The notes: generated from the letters alone by a model not told the origin. A DNA stretch of 64,000 nt from Flavobacterium taihuense (GCF_019351435.1 NZ_JAHWYN010000006.1:124001-188000); one strand, 5' to 3'. Shown: positions 9,279 to 17,963, counted from the stretch's first letter. Made by a program: numbers and translations.

Positions 9279-11708
9279 TCATTTTGCAATTGATTTGTAA
9301 TCATTTTGCAAAGTATTCATCAGTTCCATTGCGTAATTGTCTCTTGCCTGAACATAAGCTACTTTTGGAATTACCCTAGCTCCTAGTTTTCTTTTTTCAA
9401 AGGAAGCGGACACGCCAAAGTCTATTTTTTGAAACTGTAGTGCAGAAGCTCTTTTTATCGTTTGAAATAACAATTGTCTGTAGAGTTGGTATTTTTTTGC
9501 CCATTCATAATCCATTCCGATTAATTCTGGGACGTATGTATGAGTATTGTTTTTGTAACAAAACATAATTCCTACAAATGGATTTTCTATTTCTGTTTTC
9601 AAAGCTAATAGTATGAACTCCCAGTTTTGGCTGTCATTCATATTTTCGAAAACTTCTTGGGTATATCTAAATGTATTGATCGCATAATTATTATCTTTTA
9701 CATTTCCGTAGAGTTGATATGCTCTCTCTATTTCTGATTTGCTTAATTTATCTTTTATTTTAACATCATAATATTTTTCGTAAGGTTCTATCTCTTTATT
9801 GAAATGCTTCCGTGACCGGGGTGATAACCCATTGGCAAATTCCTCATTACTATTCCATATTTGACTTTGCACTTCACAGGATTCCGGCATGTCTATTTTG
9901 AAATACCCTTGATCCAGTATTGTTTTGTTGTAGTTGTTACCTTCATCAAAATCTCTTAAAACCAGCATATCAGCATTTAGTGCATTATATTTTTCTTCTA
10001 CTTTATCTAATAATAATTTTAATGCTTTTTCCACTAAAGGATGTTGCTGATTGATAAAACAGTGTTTCCCTTCTGTAAATAAAGAACCCATGCTCAATAC
10101 TTTTGAGGTGAGGTATAGAGGATTTATTTTTCTTATTTCTTCCAAATGGATGGAGACAGATTCTGTTGCCAGCATATCGTCTTTCCAAAGTCCATAAGTA
10201 AAAAAGGTCATTAATATTATGTTGTCTTTGTTGTCTTTAACGGTGTAATAGTAAAAATCCCATTGATTAGTTGGATCTGGATGCCGGCTGAATGTCTTTT
10301 CCAAATAAGCCATTCCATCCCAATCGAAAATATTTTGTTTCCCCATATATTCATCCCATTCAGATTTTTCGATATCCTGAATGGTGTTTTTTTCTTCGAT
10401 AAAAAGCTCCTGCTCTTTTGATTCTGTAATCTTGTCTGCTTTTCTACTGTCTATTCCAAAAGCTTGTCTGATTTTATTTTCACTGTTATTGGTTTCCTCC
10501 AAAGCTTTAGGAAAATGAAATTCCATTGCTTCAGCCAAGGCTGAAATGTCCTGTTGCTGATTGTGACTGGACAGCGTAATTCTAATTCCAGTATTCTTGA
10601 TTGGTACAGCAGGATAAATTCCTAAATTCAGGAAAAAACCTTCCTTAAATAAACGCTGTACAAAATTATAAGCCGTTACGGGTGTGCCCATTCCCAAAAA
10701 GAAAACAGGGGAATCGTTTTTTGAAATTATGGGAAGATTTCCTTGCGCCAGCAATTGATTGAAACAGCTAATTTTATCAGCTAAGTCTTTTTGTCTCAAC
10801 TCTATTTCAGGAGATAAATGGATGTCTGCTGAAGCAATTGCAGCCGCTACAGATGCGGGTTCTAATTGAGCCGAAAAAGTCAAAGGACCTCCAAAATTTT
10901 TAATTTTGTCTCTCAGTTTTTGGTTCCTGCAAAATACTGTTGCACCACTCGCTCCAAAGGTTTTGCTTAGAGTGCTCACTACAATACAGTTTTCAGGTAA
11001 TTCTTTAATAGCATCAAAAACAAAACCAGTTCCGTTTTTGCCTTTCCAACTCATGCCGTGAACATCGTCAAAATAGAGATTAAGACGAGGGTATTTTTGA
11101 GTTAAAGCCAATAATTCCGAGATGGGCGCATAATCACCAAACATGGAATATACTCCATCAGCCATATACCAAATTCTATTGCATCTACTGGTTAGCTGTT
11201 TTATTTTGTTTTCTAACATTTCCAAATTGCTATGCCTGATCATTTCTACTGGAATACCTCGCAGTTTTAAAAGCTGGCATGCATTCTGGACGCTCCAGTG
11301 TACCTGATGATCCATTATAACTGCATCTTCATCTCTTATTAATGTTGGAATAACCGCTAAATGACCTAACGTGCTGTTCTTTGTAATAATTGGAGGTATA
11401 CCATACATTAATCCAATTTTTTGCTCTAATTCATTGTAAAGTGGATGTGAAATATATGATTTTGAAAGTGGGAATTGTGTGCCATAATTTTGTATGGCAG
11501 CTATAGCGGCTTCTTTCAACCGAAAATCCTGTTCGAGGCCCAGATACCCCGTTGTTCCAAAATGAAACATTTCTTTTCCCTTGATTTGAATTGTCCTGCC
11601 TGTTAAAAAATGGTCTTCAGCATATAAATGCAAAATGCCTTCTTCTTTAGCTCCAGATAAAACCTCATCCACTGTATCGATAAAGTTATTGTGTTTGATT
11701 TTTGCCAT
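9279..11708 (-). CDS. Alpha-oxoamine synthase (PLP) fused to a FemAB/GNAT-like acyltransferase
   Basis: An 809-aa fusion. Residues 1 to about 405 are an alpha-oxoamine synthase of the BioF/serine palmitoyltransferase class, which condenses an amino acid with an acyl thioester and releases CO2. Visible sites are the PLP-phosphate-side DDVHG (Asp214-Gly218) and the Schiff-base Lys249 in STLSKTFG. Residues from about 450 to 809 resemble Acetyltransf_6/FemAB-type GNAT acyltransferases (GLSPRSRKHFNKEI, then IDFGVSASFEKRKLG near the end). Bacterial sphingolipid and sulfonolipid pathways use an oxoamine synthase plus a GNAT-type N-acyltransferase, so one protein doing both steps is a plausible inference. 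Substrates cannot be read from the sequence. The start ATG at 11708 has a clear upstream gap. Confidence 0.85.
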   Translation of the reverse strand: MAKIKHNNFIDTVDEVLSGAKEEGILHLYAEDHFLTGRTIQIKGKEMFHFGTTGYLGLEQDFRLKEAAIAAIQNYGTQFPLSKSYISHPLYNELEQKIGLMYGIPPIITKNSTLGHLAVIPTLIRDEDAVIMDHQVHWSVQNACQLLKLRGIPVEMIRHSNLEMLENKIKQLTSRCNRIWYMADGVYSMFGDYAPISELLALTQKYPRLNLYFDDVHGMSWKGKNGTGFVFDAIKELPENCIVVSTLSKTFGASGATVFCRNQKLRDKIKNFGGPLTFSAQLEPASVAAAIASADIHLSPEIELRQKDLADKISCFNQLLAQGNLPIISKNDSPVFFLGMGTPVTAYNFVQRLFKEGFFLNLGIYPAVPIKNTGIRITLSSHNQQQDISALAEAMEFHFPKALEETNNSENKIRQAFGIDSRKADKITESKEQELFIEEKNTIQDIEKSEWDEYMGKQNIFDWDGMAYLEKTFSRHPDPTNQWDFYYYTVKDNKDNIILMTFFTYGLWKDDMLATESVSIHLEEIRKINPLYLTSKVLSMGSLFTEGKHCFINQQHPLVEKALKLLLDKVEEKYNALNADMLVLRDFDEGNNYNKTILDQGYFKIDMPESCEVQSQIWNSNEEFANGLSPRSRKHFNKEIEPYEKYYDVKIKDKLSKSEIERAYQLYGNVKDNNYAINTFRYTQEVFENMNDSQNWEFILLALKTEIENPFVGIMFCYKNNTHTYVPELIGMDYEWAKKYQLYRQLLFQTIKRASALQFQKIDFGVSASFEKRKLGARVIPKVAYVQARDNYAMELMNTLQNDYKSIAK

Positions 11709-11797
11709 TGGTTAGTTCTCTTTAGATGATATTTAAAAAATAGACATATAAAAGTCACTATAAAAAATGAAAGTTATTTCATCTATTAGTTCAATAC
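11709..11797 (-). promoter_or_regulatory. Possible upstream region of the oxoamine synthase gene
   Basis: Read on the minus strand, a TTG (about 11793) is followed after about 15 bp by TAACTTTC, a 7-of-8 match to the Bacteroidota minus-7 element TAnnTTTG. The spacing is shorter than usual, so this is a weak call. It lies between the gene and the phased repeats at 11798-11873. Confidence 0.25.
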
Positions 11798-11873
11798 TCC
11801 CAATATGACAAGCCAAAGTCCCAAATTGACAACTAAAACACCGAATTGCAACAAATAATCCCAAATTGGCAAC
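11798..11873 (+). promoter_or_regulatory. Four phased copies of a TCCCAA-n-TTGACAAC-like box, candidate AraC-regulator sites
   Basis: Four related boxes in the same orientation: TCCCAATATGACAAG (11798-11812), TCCCAAATTGACAAC (11819-11833), a degenerate ACCGAATTGCAAC (11840-11852) and TCCCAAATTGGCAAC (11859-11873). Their CAAC/CAAG ends fall at 11812, 11833, 11852 and 11873, so the spacing is 21, 19 and 21 bp, about two helical turns. A TTG begins 5 bp after the last box (11878-11880) and TATTTTTG (TAnnTTTG) lies at 11895-11902. The same box occurs upstream of the mauE-like gene. The encoded PAS-AraC protein (12350-13267) is the obvious candidate to bind. Confidence 0.65.
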
Positions 11874-11894
11874 TGCCTTGTTAATAGATGTTTA

Positions 11895-11902
11895 TATTTT
11901 TG
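11895..11902 (+). promoter_or_regulatory. Minus-7 element of the STAS-like/AraC operon
   Basis: TATTTTTG matches TAnnTTTG exactly, 30 bp before the ATG at 11933. The TTG at 11878-11880 is only 14 bp upstream, shorter than the usual 17-23, so either the promoter depends on the activator bound at the phased boxes or another minus-33 element is used. Confidence 0.5.
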
Positions 11903-11932
11903 TTAAATTACAACACCCTAAATTCATAGAAC

Positions 11933-12316
11933 ATGATTGCAGCACATGATCTTTATGAAAATGATTTTGCCCGGTTTTGGATTACCGATGGTATTCTTTT
12001 TTTTGAATATAAACCTAATATCATTATTGATCTGAAGGTAGCACAGTGTGTTGTAACAGATCGAATTCATTTTCAAAATGAAAAAGCATATCCAGTTCTG
12101 TGTGATATTCGTGGTGTTATAGCCACCAAAAAGTCTGGGAGAGATTATTTGGCACAATCTGGCTCTATATTGACACATGCAGTTGGTCTGCTTGTGCATG
12201 AAAAAGTATTGTTGACGATTAGTACTTTTTATGTAGAAATTAGTAAGCCCAGTGTGCCTACTCAAATTTTTACAAATGAAGAGGATGCTCTGGTTTATCT
12301 TAAAGGGTTTATTTAG
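11933..12316 (+). CDS. STAS/SpoIIAA-like protein (DUF7793-like)
   Basis: A 127-aa protein with alternating strands and helices and no signal peptide. Residues 40-100 (AYPVLCDIRGVIATKKSGRD, then HAVGLLVHEKVLLTISTFYV) resemble small STAS/SpoIIAA-like proteins of Bacteroidota, now often labelled DUF7793. Proteins of this fold often act as regulatory partners. It is followed 33 bp later by the PAS-AraC regulator and is divergent from the oxoamine synthase, so a role in the same signalling circuit is inferred. Family assignment is by pattern only. Confidence 0.7.
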   Translation: MIAAHDLYENDFARFWITDGILFFEYKPNIIIDLKVAQCVVTDRIHFQNEKAYPVLCDIRGVIATKKSGRDYLAQSGSILTHAVGLLVHEKVLLTISTFYVEISKPSVPTQIFTNEEDALVYLKGFI

Positions 12317-12349
12317 TTTTATAGAAAGAAAAATTAAAAGTTAAGTTTT

Positions 12350-13267
12350 ATGAAAGCGCACAATGAAAACCGCATTGTTACCATTCATCAAATGTTATTT
12401 GAGATGGCACGCGGCAATTTTAACAGTAGCATTCCTTTAAGTTCCAATGAGGACGAATTGGAAACGCTAGTTGTTTTAATTAATATGGTTGCGGAAGAAA
12501 TGAAAGAATCTATTTTTCAAGTCGGCTATGTAAATACCCATAGGACACATCAATTTATAGCTCAAAGCACATTAGTTTTGGATGGCTCTTTTATAATCAA
12601 AAGCTTTACCCCTGAAGTTACTTACTTTTTAGGTTATTCTGAATCTGAGTTGATAGACCTACCTTTGGCGGACATTATTACTACAGCTTCTTTTAAACAA
12701 TTTCAAGACGTACTCGATGTAAATGTTTCTTTGCCTACAACTATTGTATTAGATTTCACACCTAAAGAACATTTGCCTGTTTCTATTTCTTGTACTATTG
12801 GAAGGTTAGTTAATAGTTCGGAAATTATATTAAATTTTGTTACTCCTGCCCGACAAGATTCTTATCGTCCTTTGATGTACGAAAATGAAAACGATAAACA
12901 TAATAAAACCCGTAAAGCTGATGCGCTTTTGATCCAGAAACTCTATGACTATATATTAGCACATCTTGAAGAACCGCTTCCATCTTTAAAAGAACTTTCA
13001 TATGAATTTGGTACCAATGAACGCAAATTAAAAGATGGCTTTCGTCATTTTTTTAAGACCAGTATTTACCAGTTTTATAATGATGAGCGTTTGAAAAGAG
13101 CTTATTTTATGATTGAACATACTACAATCCCTTTGAAAAATATATGTTTAATGAATGGTTTTAACAATTATCCCAATTTTTCAAAATCCTTTAAGAAACG
13201 ATTTGGTTTTTCGCCGTACGAAATGAAGCGAAATGAAACCAGTTTTAATTCCCTCTTGGAAGATTAA
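12350..13267 (+). CDS. PAS domain AraC-family transcriptional regulator
   Basis: A 305-aa regulator. Residues 10-55 resemble a HAMP-like helical segment (GNFNSSIPLSSNEDELETL). Residues 65-165 form a PAS-like sensor (VLDGSFIIKSFTPEVTYFLG). The C-terminal 100 residues hold a double-HTH AraC domain (LPSLKELSYEFGTNERKLKDGF, then IPLKNICLMNGFNNYPNFSK) ending in the family signature FKKRFGFSPYEMKR. No membrane segment is seen, so it is a cytoplasmic sensor-activator. Phased repeat boxes of the kind AraC proteins bind occur upstream of its own operon and of the mauE-like gene, so autoregulation and control of the cassette are likely. The ligand is unknown. Confidence 0.9.
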   Translation: MKAHNENRIVTIHQMLFEMARGNFNSSIPLSSNEDELETLVVLINMVAEEMKESIFQVGYVNTHRTHQFIAQSTLVLDGSFIIKSFTPEVTYFLGYSESELIDLPLADIITTASFKQFQDVLDVNVSLPTTIVLDFTPKEHLPVSISCTIGRLVNSSEIILNFVTPARQDSYRPLMYENENDKHNKTRKADALLIQKLYDYILAHLEEPLPSLKELSYEFGTNERKLKDGFRHFFKTSIYQFYNDERLKRAYFMIEHTTIPLKNICLMNGFNNYPNFSKSFKKRFGFSPYEMKRNETSFNSLLED

Positions 13268-13285
13268 ATTTTAGTTTTTAAACTT

Positions 13286-13323
13286 TACCCGTTTTAGGCA
13301 AGTTTTGCTCCCAATAAGACAAG
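13286..13323 (+). promoter_or_regulatory. Two phased AraC-type boxes upstream of the mauE-like gene
   Basis: TACCCGTTTTAGGCAAG (about 13286-13302) and TCCCAATAAGACAAG (13309-13323) have CAAG ends exactly 21 bp apart, the same period as the boxes at 11798-11873. The second box ends 4 bp before the TTG of the promoter, the same gap as in the upstream array. Confidence 0.6.
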
Positions 13324-13327
13324 TGTT

Positions 13328-13356
13328 TTGGTTTTGGAATTCAGAATTTTACTTTG
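13328..13356 (+). promoter_or_regulatory. Promoter of the mauE-like gene
   Basis: TTG (13328-13330), 19 bp, TACTTTG (13350-13356), one base short of the TAnnTTTG consensus. Transcription would begin near 13362, downstream of the ATG at 13328, so the coding start at 13379 is preferred. The AraC-type boxes abut it, as expected for a directly activated promoter. Confidence 0.65.
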
Positions 13357-13378
13357 TAGAACTAAAACCTATGAAGCT

Positions 13379-14857
13379 ATGAGATTGAATACCAAAATAC
13401 AGAACCTGTTTTTAGAGTTTACTTGCTTGCTCTATATTATACTTTTTGTTTATGCGGCAGTCAGTAAACTATTGGATTTTGAAAACTTTCAAGCTCAGTT
13501 GGGTCAATCTCCGCTTTTAAGTCCATTTGCAGATTTTGTGTCTTATTCCGTAATTGTTATTGAACTGATTATTGCTGTTTTACTGAGCATCCCCAAATTA
13601 AGATATTTTGCTTTATGGGGAGCTGTTGCATTAATGAGCATGTTCACTGCTTATATAGTTATCATACTCCATTTCAGCTATTTCGTTCCCTGTTCCTGTG
13701 GCGGTATACTAGAGAAATTAGGATGGACGGAGCATTTGATTTTTAATGTGGTATTTGTGCTTTTAGCAATTGTTGCTATCCTATTGCAAGCGATGAACAA
13801 CCGCATTCTAATCCAATTATCAGTTTTAGTTTTAGGAAGTGTTTTGATTATTACAGGACTATTTCTTTTCTCGGAAGATATTATGCAAAAGGAAAACCCT
13901 TTTATTAGACGCTTTCCGCAGGCAAGCGCAGCGAAAGTAGGTAGCATTGATTTGAGAAATCCATCGTACTATGTTGCGGGTACAGACAAAAACAAAATAT
14001 ATTTAGCTAATCGCTTGGCTCCGCTTCAGATTCTTAAAATTGATTCCAATCTAAAGAATAAAAAGAAGTACACCATAAAACTTGATCGTGAGAATTTTAA
14101 ATTCCAGGCAGTCGAGGTTCGGGTCACTGCTCCCTATTTTTATGTTATTGACGGCACCGTGCCTGTCATTTACAGAGGTTTGATTTCCGATTGGAAAGCC
14201 AAAGTCATCAGTGAGAACCGCTTCTATTTTTCTGACATCGTTTTTATAAATGAAAAGCAAGCAGTCTTTCGTACACAAAATCCGCGCACAGTTGAAAATA
14301 TTGTGGGAGTTTCCAATAGTTATGAAAGGAAAGATGTGAAGTACAATCCGCAGGTATTGCAAAAACAGCTGGACGGTATTTTTGATACCGACGGGACACT
14401 GCAGTACAGCACAACACTGCATAAATTAATTTACACCTATTATTACCGCAATCAATACATTATAACCAATGAAAGCCTTGTTGTGGAACATCGTGGAAAC
14501 ACCATTGATACCACTACCAAAGCAAAATTAAAGGTGTTGAAAATAAAACAATCCGGTGATACAAAATTGGGAGCACCACCCTATATGGTCAACAGTCGCA
14601 CGACAGTATGGGGCAACTTACTTTTTGTCAATTCCCTTTTGCGCGGCAAATATGAAGGTAGTAAGGTTTGGAAATATGCCACCGTTGTTGATGTGTATGA
14701 TATATCAAAACAAACCTATGTCTTAAGTTTTTATGTCTATGATGAAGAAGGATTTCGGATGCAGAATTTTTTGGCTTCCGATTCGGCTCTGTATATCATT
14801 TCGGGACACTATCTGCTTAAATATGGATATGGAAAAAGAATCCAATCAAGAATCTAA
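13379..14857 (+). CDS. MauE/DoxX-like redox-associated membrane protein with extracytoplasmic domain
   Basis: From the ATG at 13379 the protein has 492 residues. An in-frame ATG at 13328 would lie upstream of the predicted transcription start. Four or five membrane segments occupy the first 160 residues, with a VPCSCGG motif in a loop near residue 108, as in MauE/DoxX-type proteins that support disulfide chemistry. Residues from about 165 to the end form a soluble, beta-rich domain with repeated short strands, possibly a propeller. The next gene encodes a small exported peptide with four mature Cys, so oxidative folding of that peptide is an attractive inference. The membrane part is well supported; the function of the C-terminal domain is unknown. 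Confidence 0.75.
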   Translation: MRLNTKIQNLFLEFTCLLYIILFVYAAVSKLLDFENFQAQLGQSPLLSPFADFVSYSVIVIELIIAVLLSIPKLRYFALWGAVALMSMFTAYIVIILHFSYFVPCSCGGILEKLGWTEHLIFNVVFVLLAIVAILLQAMNNRILIQLSVLVLGSVLIITGLFLFSEDIMQKENPFIRRFPQASAAKVGSIDLRNPSYYVAGTDKNKIYLANRLAPLQILKIDSNLKNKKKYTIKLDRENFKFQAVEVRVTAPYFYVIDGTVPVIYRGLISDWKAKVISENRFYFSDIVFINEKQAVFRTQNPRTVENIVGVSNSYERKDVKYNPQVLQKQLDGIFDTDGTLQYSTTLHKLIYTYYYRNQYIITNESLVVEHRGNTIDTTTKAKLKVLKIKQSGDTKLGAPPYMVNSRTTVWGNLLFVNSLLRGKYEGSKVWKYATVVDVYDISKQTYVLSFYVYDEEGFRMQNFLASDSALYIISGHYLLKYGYGKRIQSRI

Positions 14858-14884
14858 TAGAAGCACATAAACAGTATAAAAAGA

Positions 14885-14920
14885 TACCGGCCGGTACAGG
14901 AGTAACGATCGAAAACCTGT
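14885..14920 (+). other. Palindrome and small hairpin between the mauE-like and DUF6520 genes
   Basis: TACCGGCCGGTA (14885-14896) is a perfect 12-bp palindrome. It is followed by ACAGG-n15-CCTGT (14896-14920) and six A residues. It may be an operator, or an attenuator separating the two genes. Only the symmetry is seen. Confidence 0.35.
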
Positions 14921-14966
14921 AAAAAAGAGTAGATCAAATTTTTTATTAATTAAAATCTTTAAGATT

Positions 14967-15233
14967 ATGAAAACAACCATTTTAAGAGCGTTTGTGCTGC
15001 CTGTGGCAGCATTTGCTCTTGCCAGTGCTGGTGCGGTAAGTACCAACACTTCGGATGTAAGCAAAACCGATGTTTTGATTCCGGCTTACATTCACAATCT
15101 GCCAGTTGACAAATGTCAGGAGGTTCAAGTAAATTGTGCTTCAGGTGGTGGTCCCGCTTGTCTGTATGGCAGCTTTACCGCCTATGGAGGAAACGAAACT
15201 TCCTGTAATGAACAATTGCATCGTGTTAATTAG
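14967..15233 (+). CDS. DUF6520 family exported peptide
   Basis: An 88-aa product starting MKTTILRAFVLPVAAFALASAGAVST, a cleavable signal peptide typical of DUF6520. The mature part is about 60 residues with four Cys: one in DKCQEV, then VNCASG, PACLYG and TSCNEQ. DUF6520 peptides are widespread in flavobacteria and often occur in multi-gene runs near regulators and oxidoreductases. Function is unknown. It lies downstream of the MauE-like membrane protein on the same strand, which suggests disulfide formation in the mature peptide. A strong terminator follows 25 bp after the stop. Confidence 0.85.
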   Translation: MKTTILRAFVLPVAAFALASAGAVSTNTSDVSKTDVLIPAYIHNLPVDKCQEVQVNCASGGGPACLYGSFTAYGGNETSCNEQLHRVN

Positions 15234-15257
15234 CTTAAGCAGATTTCAATGAAAGGT

Positions 15258-15294
15258 AATGCAGTTTCCTAAAAAGAAACTGCATTATTTTTTG
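15258..15294 (+). terminator. Intrinsic terminator after the DUF6520 gene
   Basis: A perfect 11-bp stem (aatgcagtttc 15258-15268 / gaaactgcatt 15276-15286) with a 7-nt loop is followed by ATTTTTT. It also stands in the convergent gap before the S9 peptidase end at 15303. Confidence 0.93.
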
Positions 15295-15302
15295 TCTAAT
15301 GG

Positions 15303-17954
15303 TCACTCAACTGATGTTCCTTCCGATATCCAGGACTGCGTTGGTTTCTCTTTCAAGAAATAGTCAAACCATGCCATCATTCGTTTACTTAGATCTGTTT
15401 GGTTTTCAGCATTCTCCAATGAATGATCCTCGTCAGGATATGCCAACAGCATGTTTTTTACGCCCAATCTCTGGAGCGCCAAATAATAAGTAACACTCTG
15501 ATTCCAGGGAATGATTCTATCGTTTTTACCTGCCCACAAAAGTAGCGGGGTTTTTACGTTTTCGGTGTACATAATGGGAGAGTTACTTATATAGGCTTCT
15601 TTATCCTCATACAGCGATTTTCCAATGCGGAACTGCTGATTTTCAAATCGCCACATGTCCGATCGGAAATCACCATTCCTGCTGATATTAAAGTAATAGG
15701 AAATGATGTCGCTTACACCGGCGCCGGAAACGGCGGCTGCAAAAATGTTGGTCTGCGATATGATAAAATTGGTTTCATACCCTCCGAATGAATGCCCGTA
15801 TAAACCGACCTTATCTTTATCCACAATGTCTTTAGCAATAACCGCATTGACTCCTGCTGTTACACAATCAACGGCCGAACTTCCCGGATTACCCATCTTG
15901 TAGATGATATCGGGCATCAGTACAAAATAACCATTTAGCGCATAATTGGTGACATTAAAACCTTCGGGATTCAAAAAACTGGGATTCACATATTGATGCA
16001 GCTCATCGGACATCACATCGTAGATATGCACTATCATCGGATATTTCTTTGAAGGGTCATAATGAGCAGGGTAAAAGAGAGCTGCTTTTAGTTTTTGCCC
16101 TTTGTTGTTGGTGTAATACATTAATTCTGATTTTCCAAAAAAATACTCATTTTGCTGCCTGTTGGATTCAAACAGAATTTTGGAAACAGTCTCGTTTTTC
16201 TTCCTGAATTCCAGTCTTGGCGATTGACTAAAAGTTTGATTCTGGAAAATATAAGTACTGTTTTTACTTTTTCGGATCTCATCGATTTTACTGGTTCCAT
16301 ATATCAAGGGTTTTTCCCCTGATCGGCTGTTGTAAATATAATATCCAGTTGACCAGTCTTCGGTATTCCGCGCCTCAAGCAATAGCTCTTTGGACAGATC
16401 GAAAAGTACTGATTCTCTCCTGTCATAGTTAGTCTGTGAATGCCAGTCAAATTCAATGCGAGGTATTCTAAAAACCATATTTTTCTCACGTCCTCGGGTT
16501 AGTCGGGTGCAGGAAGAACCATCAATGGCCACCTGCCAGATATCATTGGCATCATACAATAAAACTTTCTTCCCATCTGAACTCCAGCCCGGATTGCCAT
16601 AGACCCCAAATTGATGGGGAGCATCAACAGTACTGTAGTTATCCCAACTGGTCACCACTTTTTTGGTCAGATTCGTATGTGCTTTAGCAACAGGATCATA
16701 AATCCACCAATTCTTTTCCCGGTAATACAGTATTTTGTTGCTGAAGGGATCAAATCCCATCTGGTTGGGATCAACGGATTGCTTTTTGAGTATCAGCTCC
16801 TTGGATCCGTCTTTTAGATTGGTTAAATAAAAATCCGCTTCTTCATAATAGCTCGATTGCAGGCCATAGGAAAATTTATTGTATAAAACAGCATACTGCT
16901 GCTGCCCGCTCAACATAATTGCTGGCAGCTCATCATTGCTGATCTGTAAAAACTCACCCGTATCAGGATACCAGCCGGCCACTTTGGGAATATCTCCCTC
17001 GGCCTGCTGACGCTGCCGGTCTGCATAAAGCCATTTATCGGTGCCTTTCCAAATTTCGGGAGCATCTGGGTTTTCTGTTGCCTCGGGATTTTTCTTTTTG
17101 GCCACCATAAAAAAAACTTTTGTCCCGTCATCAGAAATAGAGAATCTTGTCTCTTTAAAAACTTCCGTATTCTTTGAGCCCATTTTAGAAGCATAATCGA
17201 ATGAGAATAGTTTTTTATCGGCAATTCTATAATAATTCACGGTAATTGCCTTGGAAAGGGAATCTGTTTCCTGTAAAAAAGCCACTGATTTTGCGCCTTT
17301 TTCCCACATCAGATTAAAACAAGAACCGTTGTTTACTGAGACCACAACGCGGGAATACGGCTTAAAATGTATGATCTCTACTTGTTTGTGTCCCGGTTGA
17401 GTGCTGGCATACAGTAGTGCATCCCTGTTTTCATTTAAGGCATATCCAGTTACGCCAGCAATACTGTCAATTACCTTCCCATTTTGATTACGGATTCTCA
17501 TCAGGCTTTTTTCACCATATCCCTTATTCAAAGTGATAATGTACTCACCATCCATAGCCAATTCATACCGCTTAACATGGTTATATACGGCAATTTTGCT
17601 TTTCCGCAGCTGCAGTACTTTTAATTTGGATTCCGGAGCCAGAAAAGCAAATAGCTGTTCCCCTCCAAAGTGGCTATCATTCCCATTCGGGAAGACGTAA
17701 CGTTTATTTTTGTCGGTGCTTTGCACAAATAAGGTATCGCTGTGGTTTTCGTAGTGCATTGCATAACTCACCCATTTTCCCTTTTCGGAAATGGCTTTTA
17801 CCTCGAGCGTTCCCCACCTGTCGCAATCTTTCTCGGTTAATGGCTTCTTTTGTTGTGCCTGCCCCAGTATGGAACAGGATAACAACACTAAAAGAAATAG
17901 ATCCAACACCAAACTCGAACATTCGAAATCAATTTTTCTTTTGAATAGTATCAT
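15303..17954 (-). CDS. Exported S9 family (prolyl oligopeptidase-like) peptidase
   Basis: An 883-aa serine peptidase. The N-terminus has a hydrophobic signal segment (LDLFLLVLLSCSILGQAQ) that ends near residue 35. A long N-terminal beta-propeller-like region is followed by an alpha/beta hydrolase domain from about residue 620. The catalytic triad is readable: Ser722 in GHSFGG, Asp812 in GKNDR, His844 in DEDHS. It probably trims peptides in the periplasm. It is the last gene of a SusC-SusD-S9 operon (9-bp gap to susD), so imported peptides are the likely substrate. Compared with typical S9 enzymes of about 650-700 aa it is long, because of the extended propeller. Specificity is not predictable. 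Confidence 0.92.
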   Translation of the reverse strand: MILFKRKIDFECSSLVLDLFLLVLLSCSILGQAQQKKPLTEKDCDRWGTLEVKAISEKGKWVSYAMHYENHSDTLFVQSTDKNKRYVFPNGNDSHFGGEQLFAFLAPESKLKVLQLRKSKIAVYNHVKRYELAMDGEYIITLNKGYGEKSLMRIRNQNGKVIDSIAGVTGYALNENRDALLYASTQPGHKQVEIIHFKPYSRVVVSVNNGSCFNLMWEKGAKSVAFLQETDSLSKAITVNYYRIADKKLFSFDYASKMGSKNTEVFKETRFSISDDGTKVFFMVAKKKNPEATENPDAPEIWKGTDKWLYADRQRQQAEGDIPKVAGWYPDTGEFLQISNDELPAIMLSGQQQYAVLYNKFSYGLQSSYYEEADFYLTNLKDGSKELILKKQSVDPNQMGFDPFSNKILYYREKNWWIYDPVAKAHTNLTKKVVTSWDNYSTVDAPHQFGVYGNPGWSSDGKKVLLYDANDIWQVAIDGSSCTRLTRGREKNMVFRIPRIEFDWHSQTNYDRRESVLFDLSKELLLEARNTEDWSTGYYIYNSRSGEKPLIYGTSKIDEIRKSKNSTYIFQNQTFSQSPRLEFRKKNETVSKILFESNRQQNEYFFGKSELMYYTNNKGQKLKAALFYPAHYDPSKKYPMIVHIYDVMSDELHQYVNPSFLNPEGFNVTNYALNGYFVLMPDIIYKMGNPGSSAVDCVTAGVNAVIAKDIVDKDKVGLYGHSFGGYETNFIISQTNIFAAAVSGAGVSDIISYYFNISRNGDFRSDMWRFENQQFRIGKSLYEDKEAYISNSPIMYTENVKTPLLLWAGKNDRIIPWNQSVTYYLALQRLGVKNMLLAYPDEDHSLENAENQTDLSKRMMAWFDYFLKEKPTQSWISEGTSVE

Positions 17955-17963
17955 GACTTTAAT

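Noticed and set aside
13328-13378. Upstream ATG start of the mauE-like gene
   Set aside because: It lies before the predicted transcription start, and the protein from ATG 13379 begins properly at the first membrane segment.
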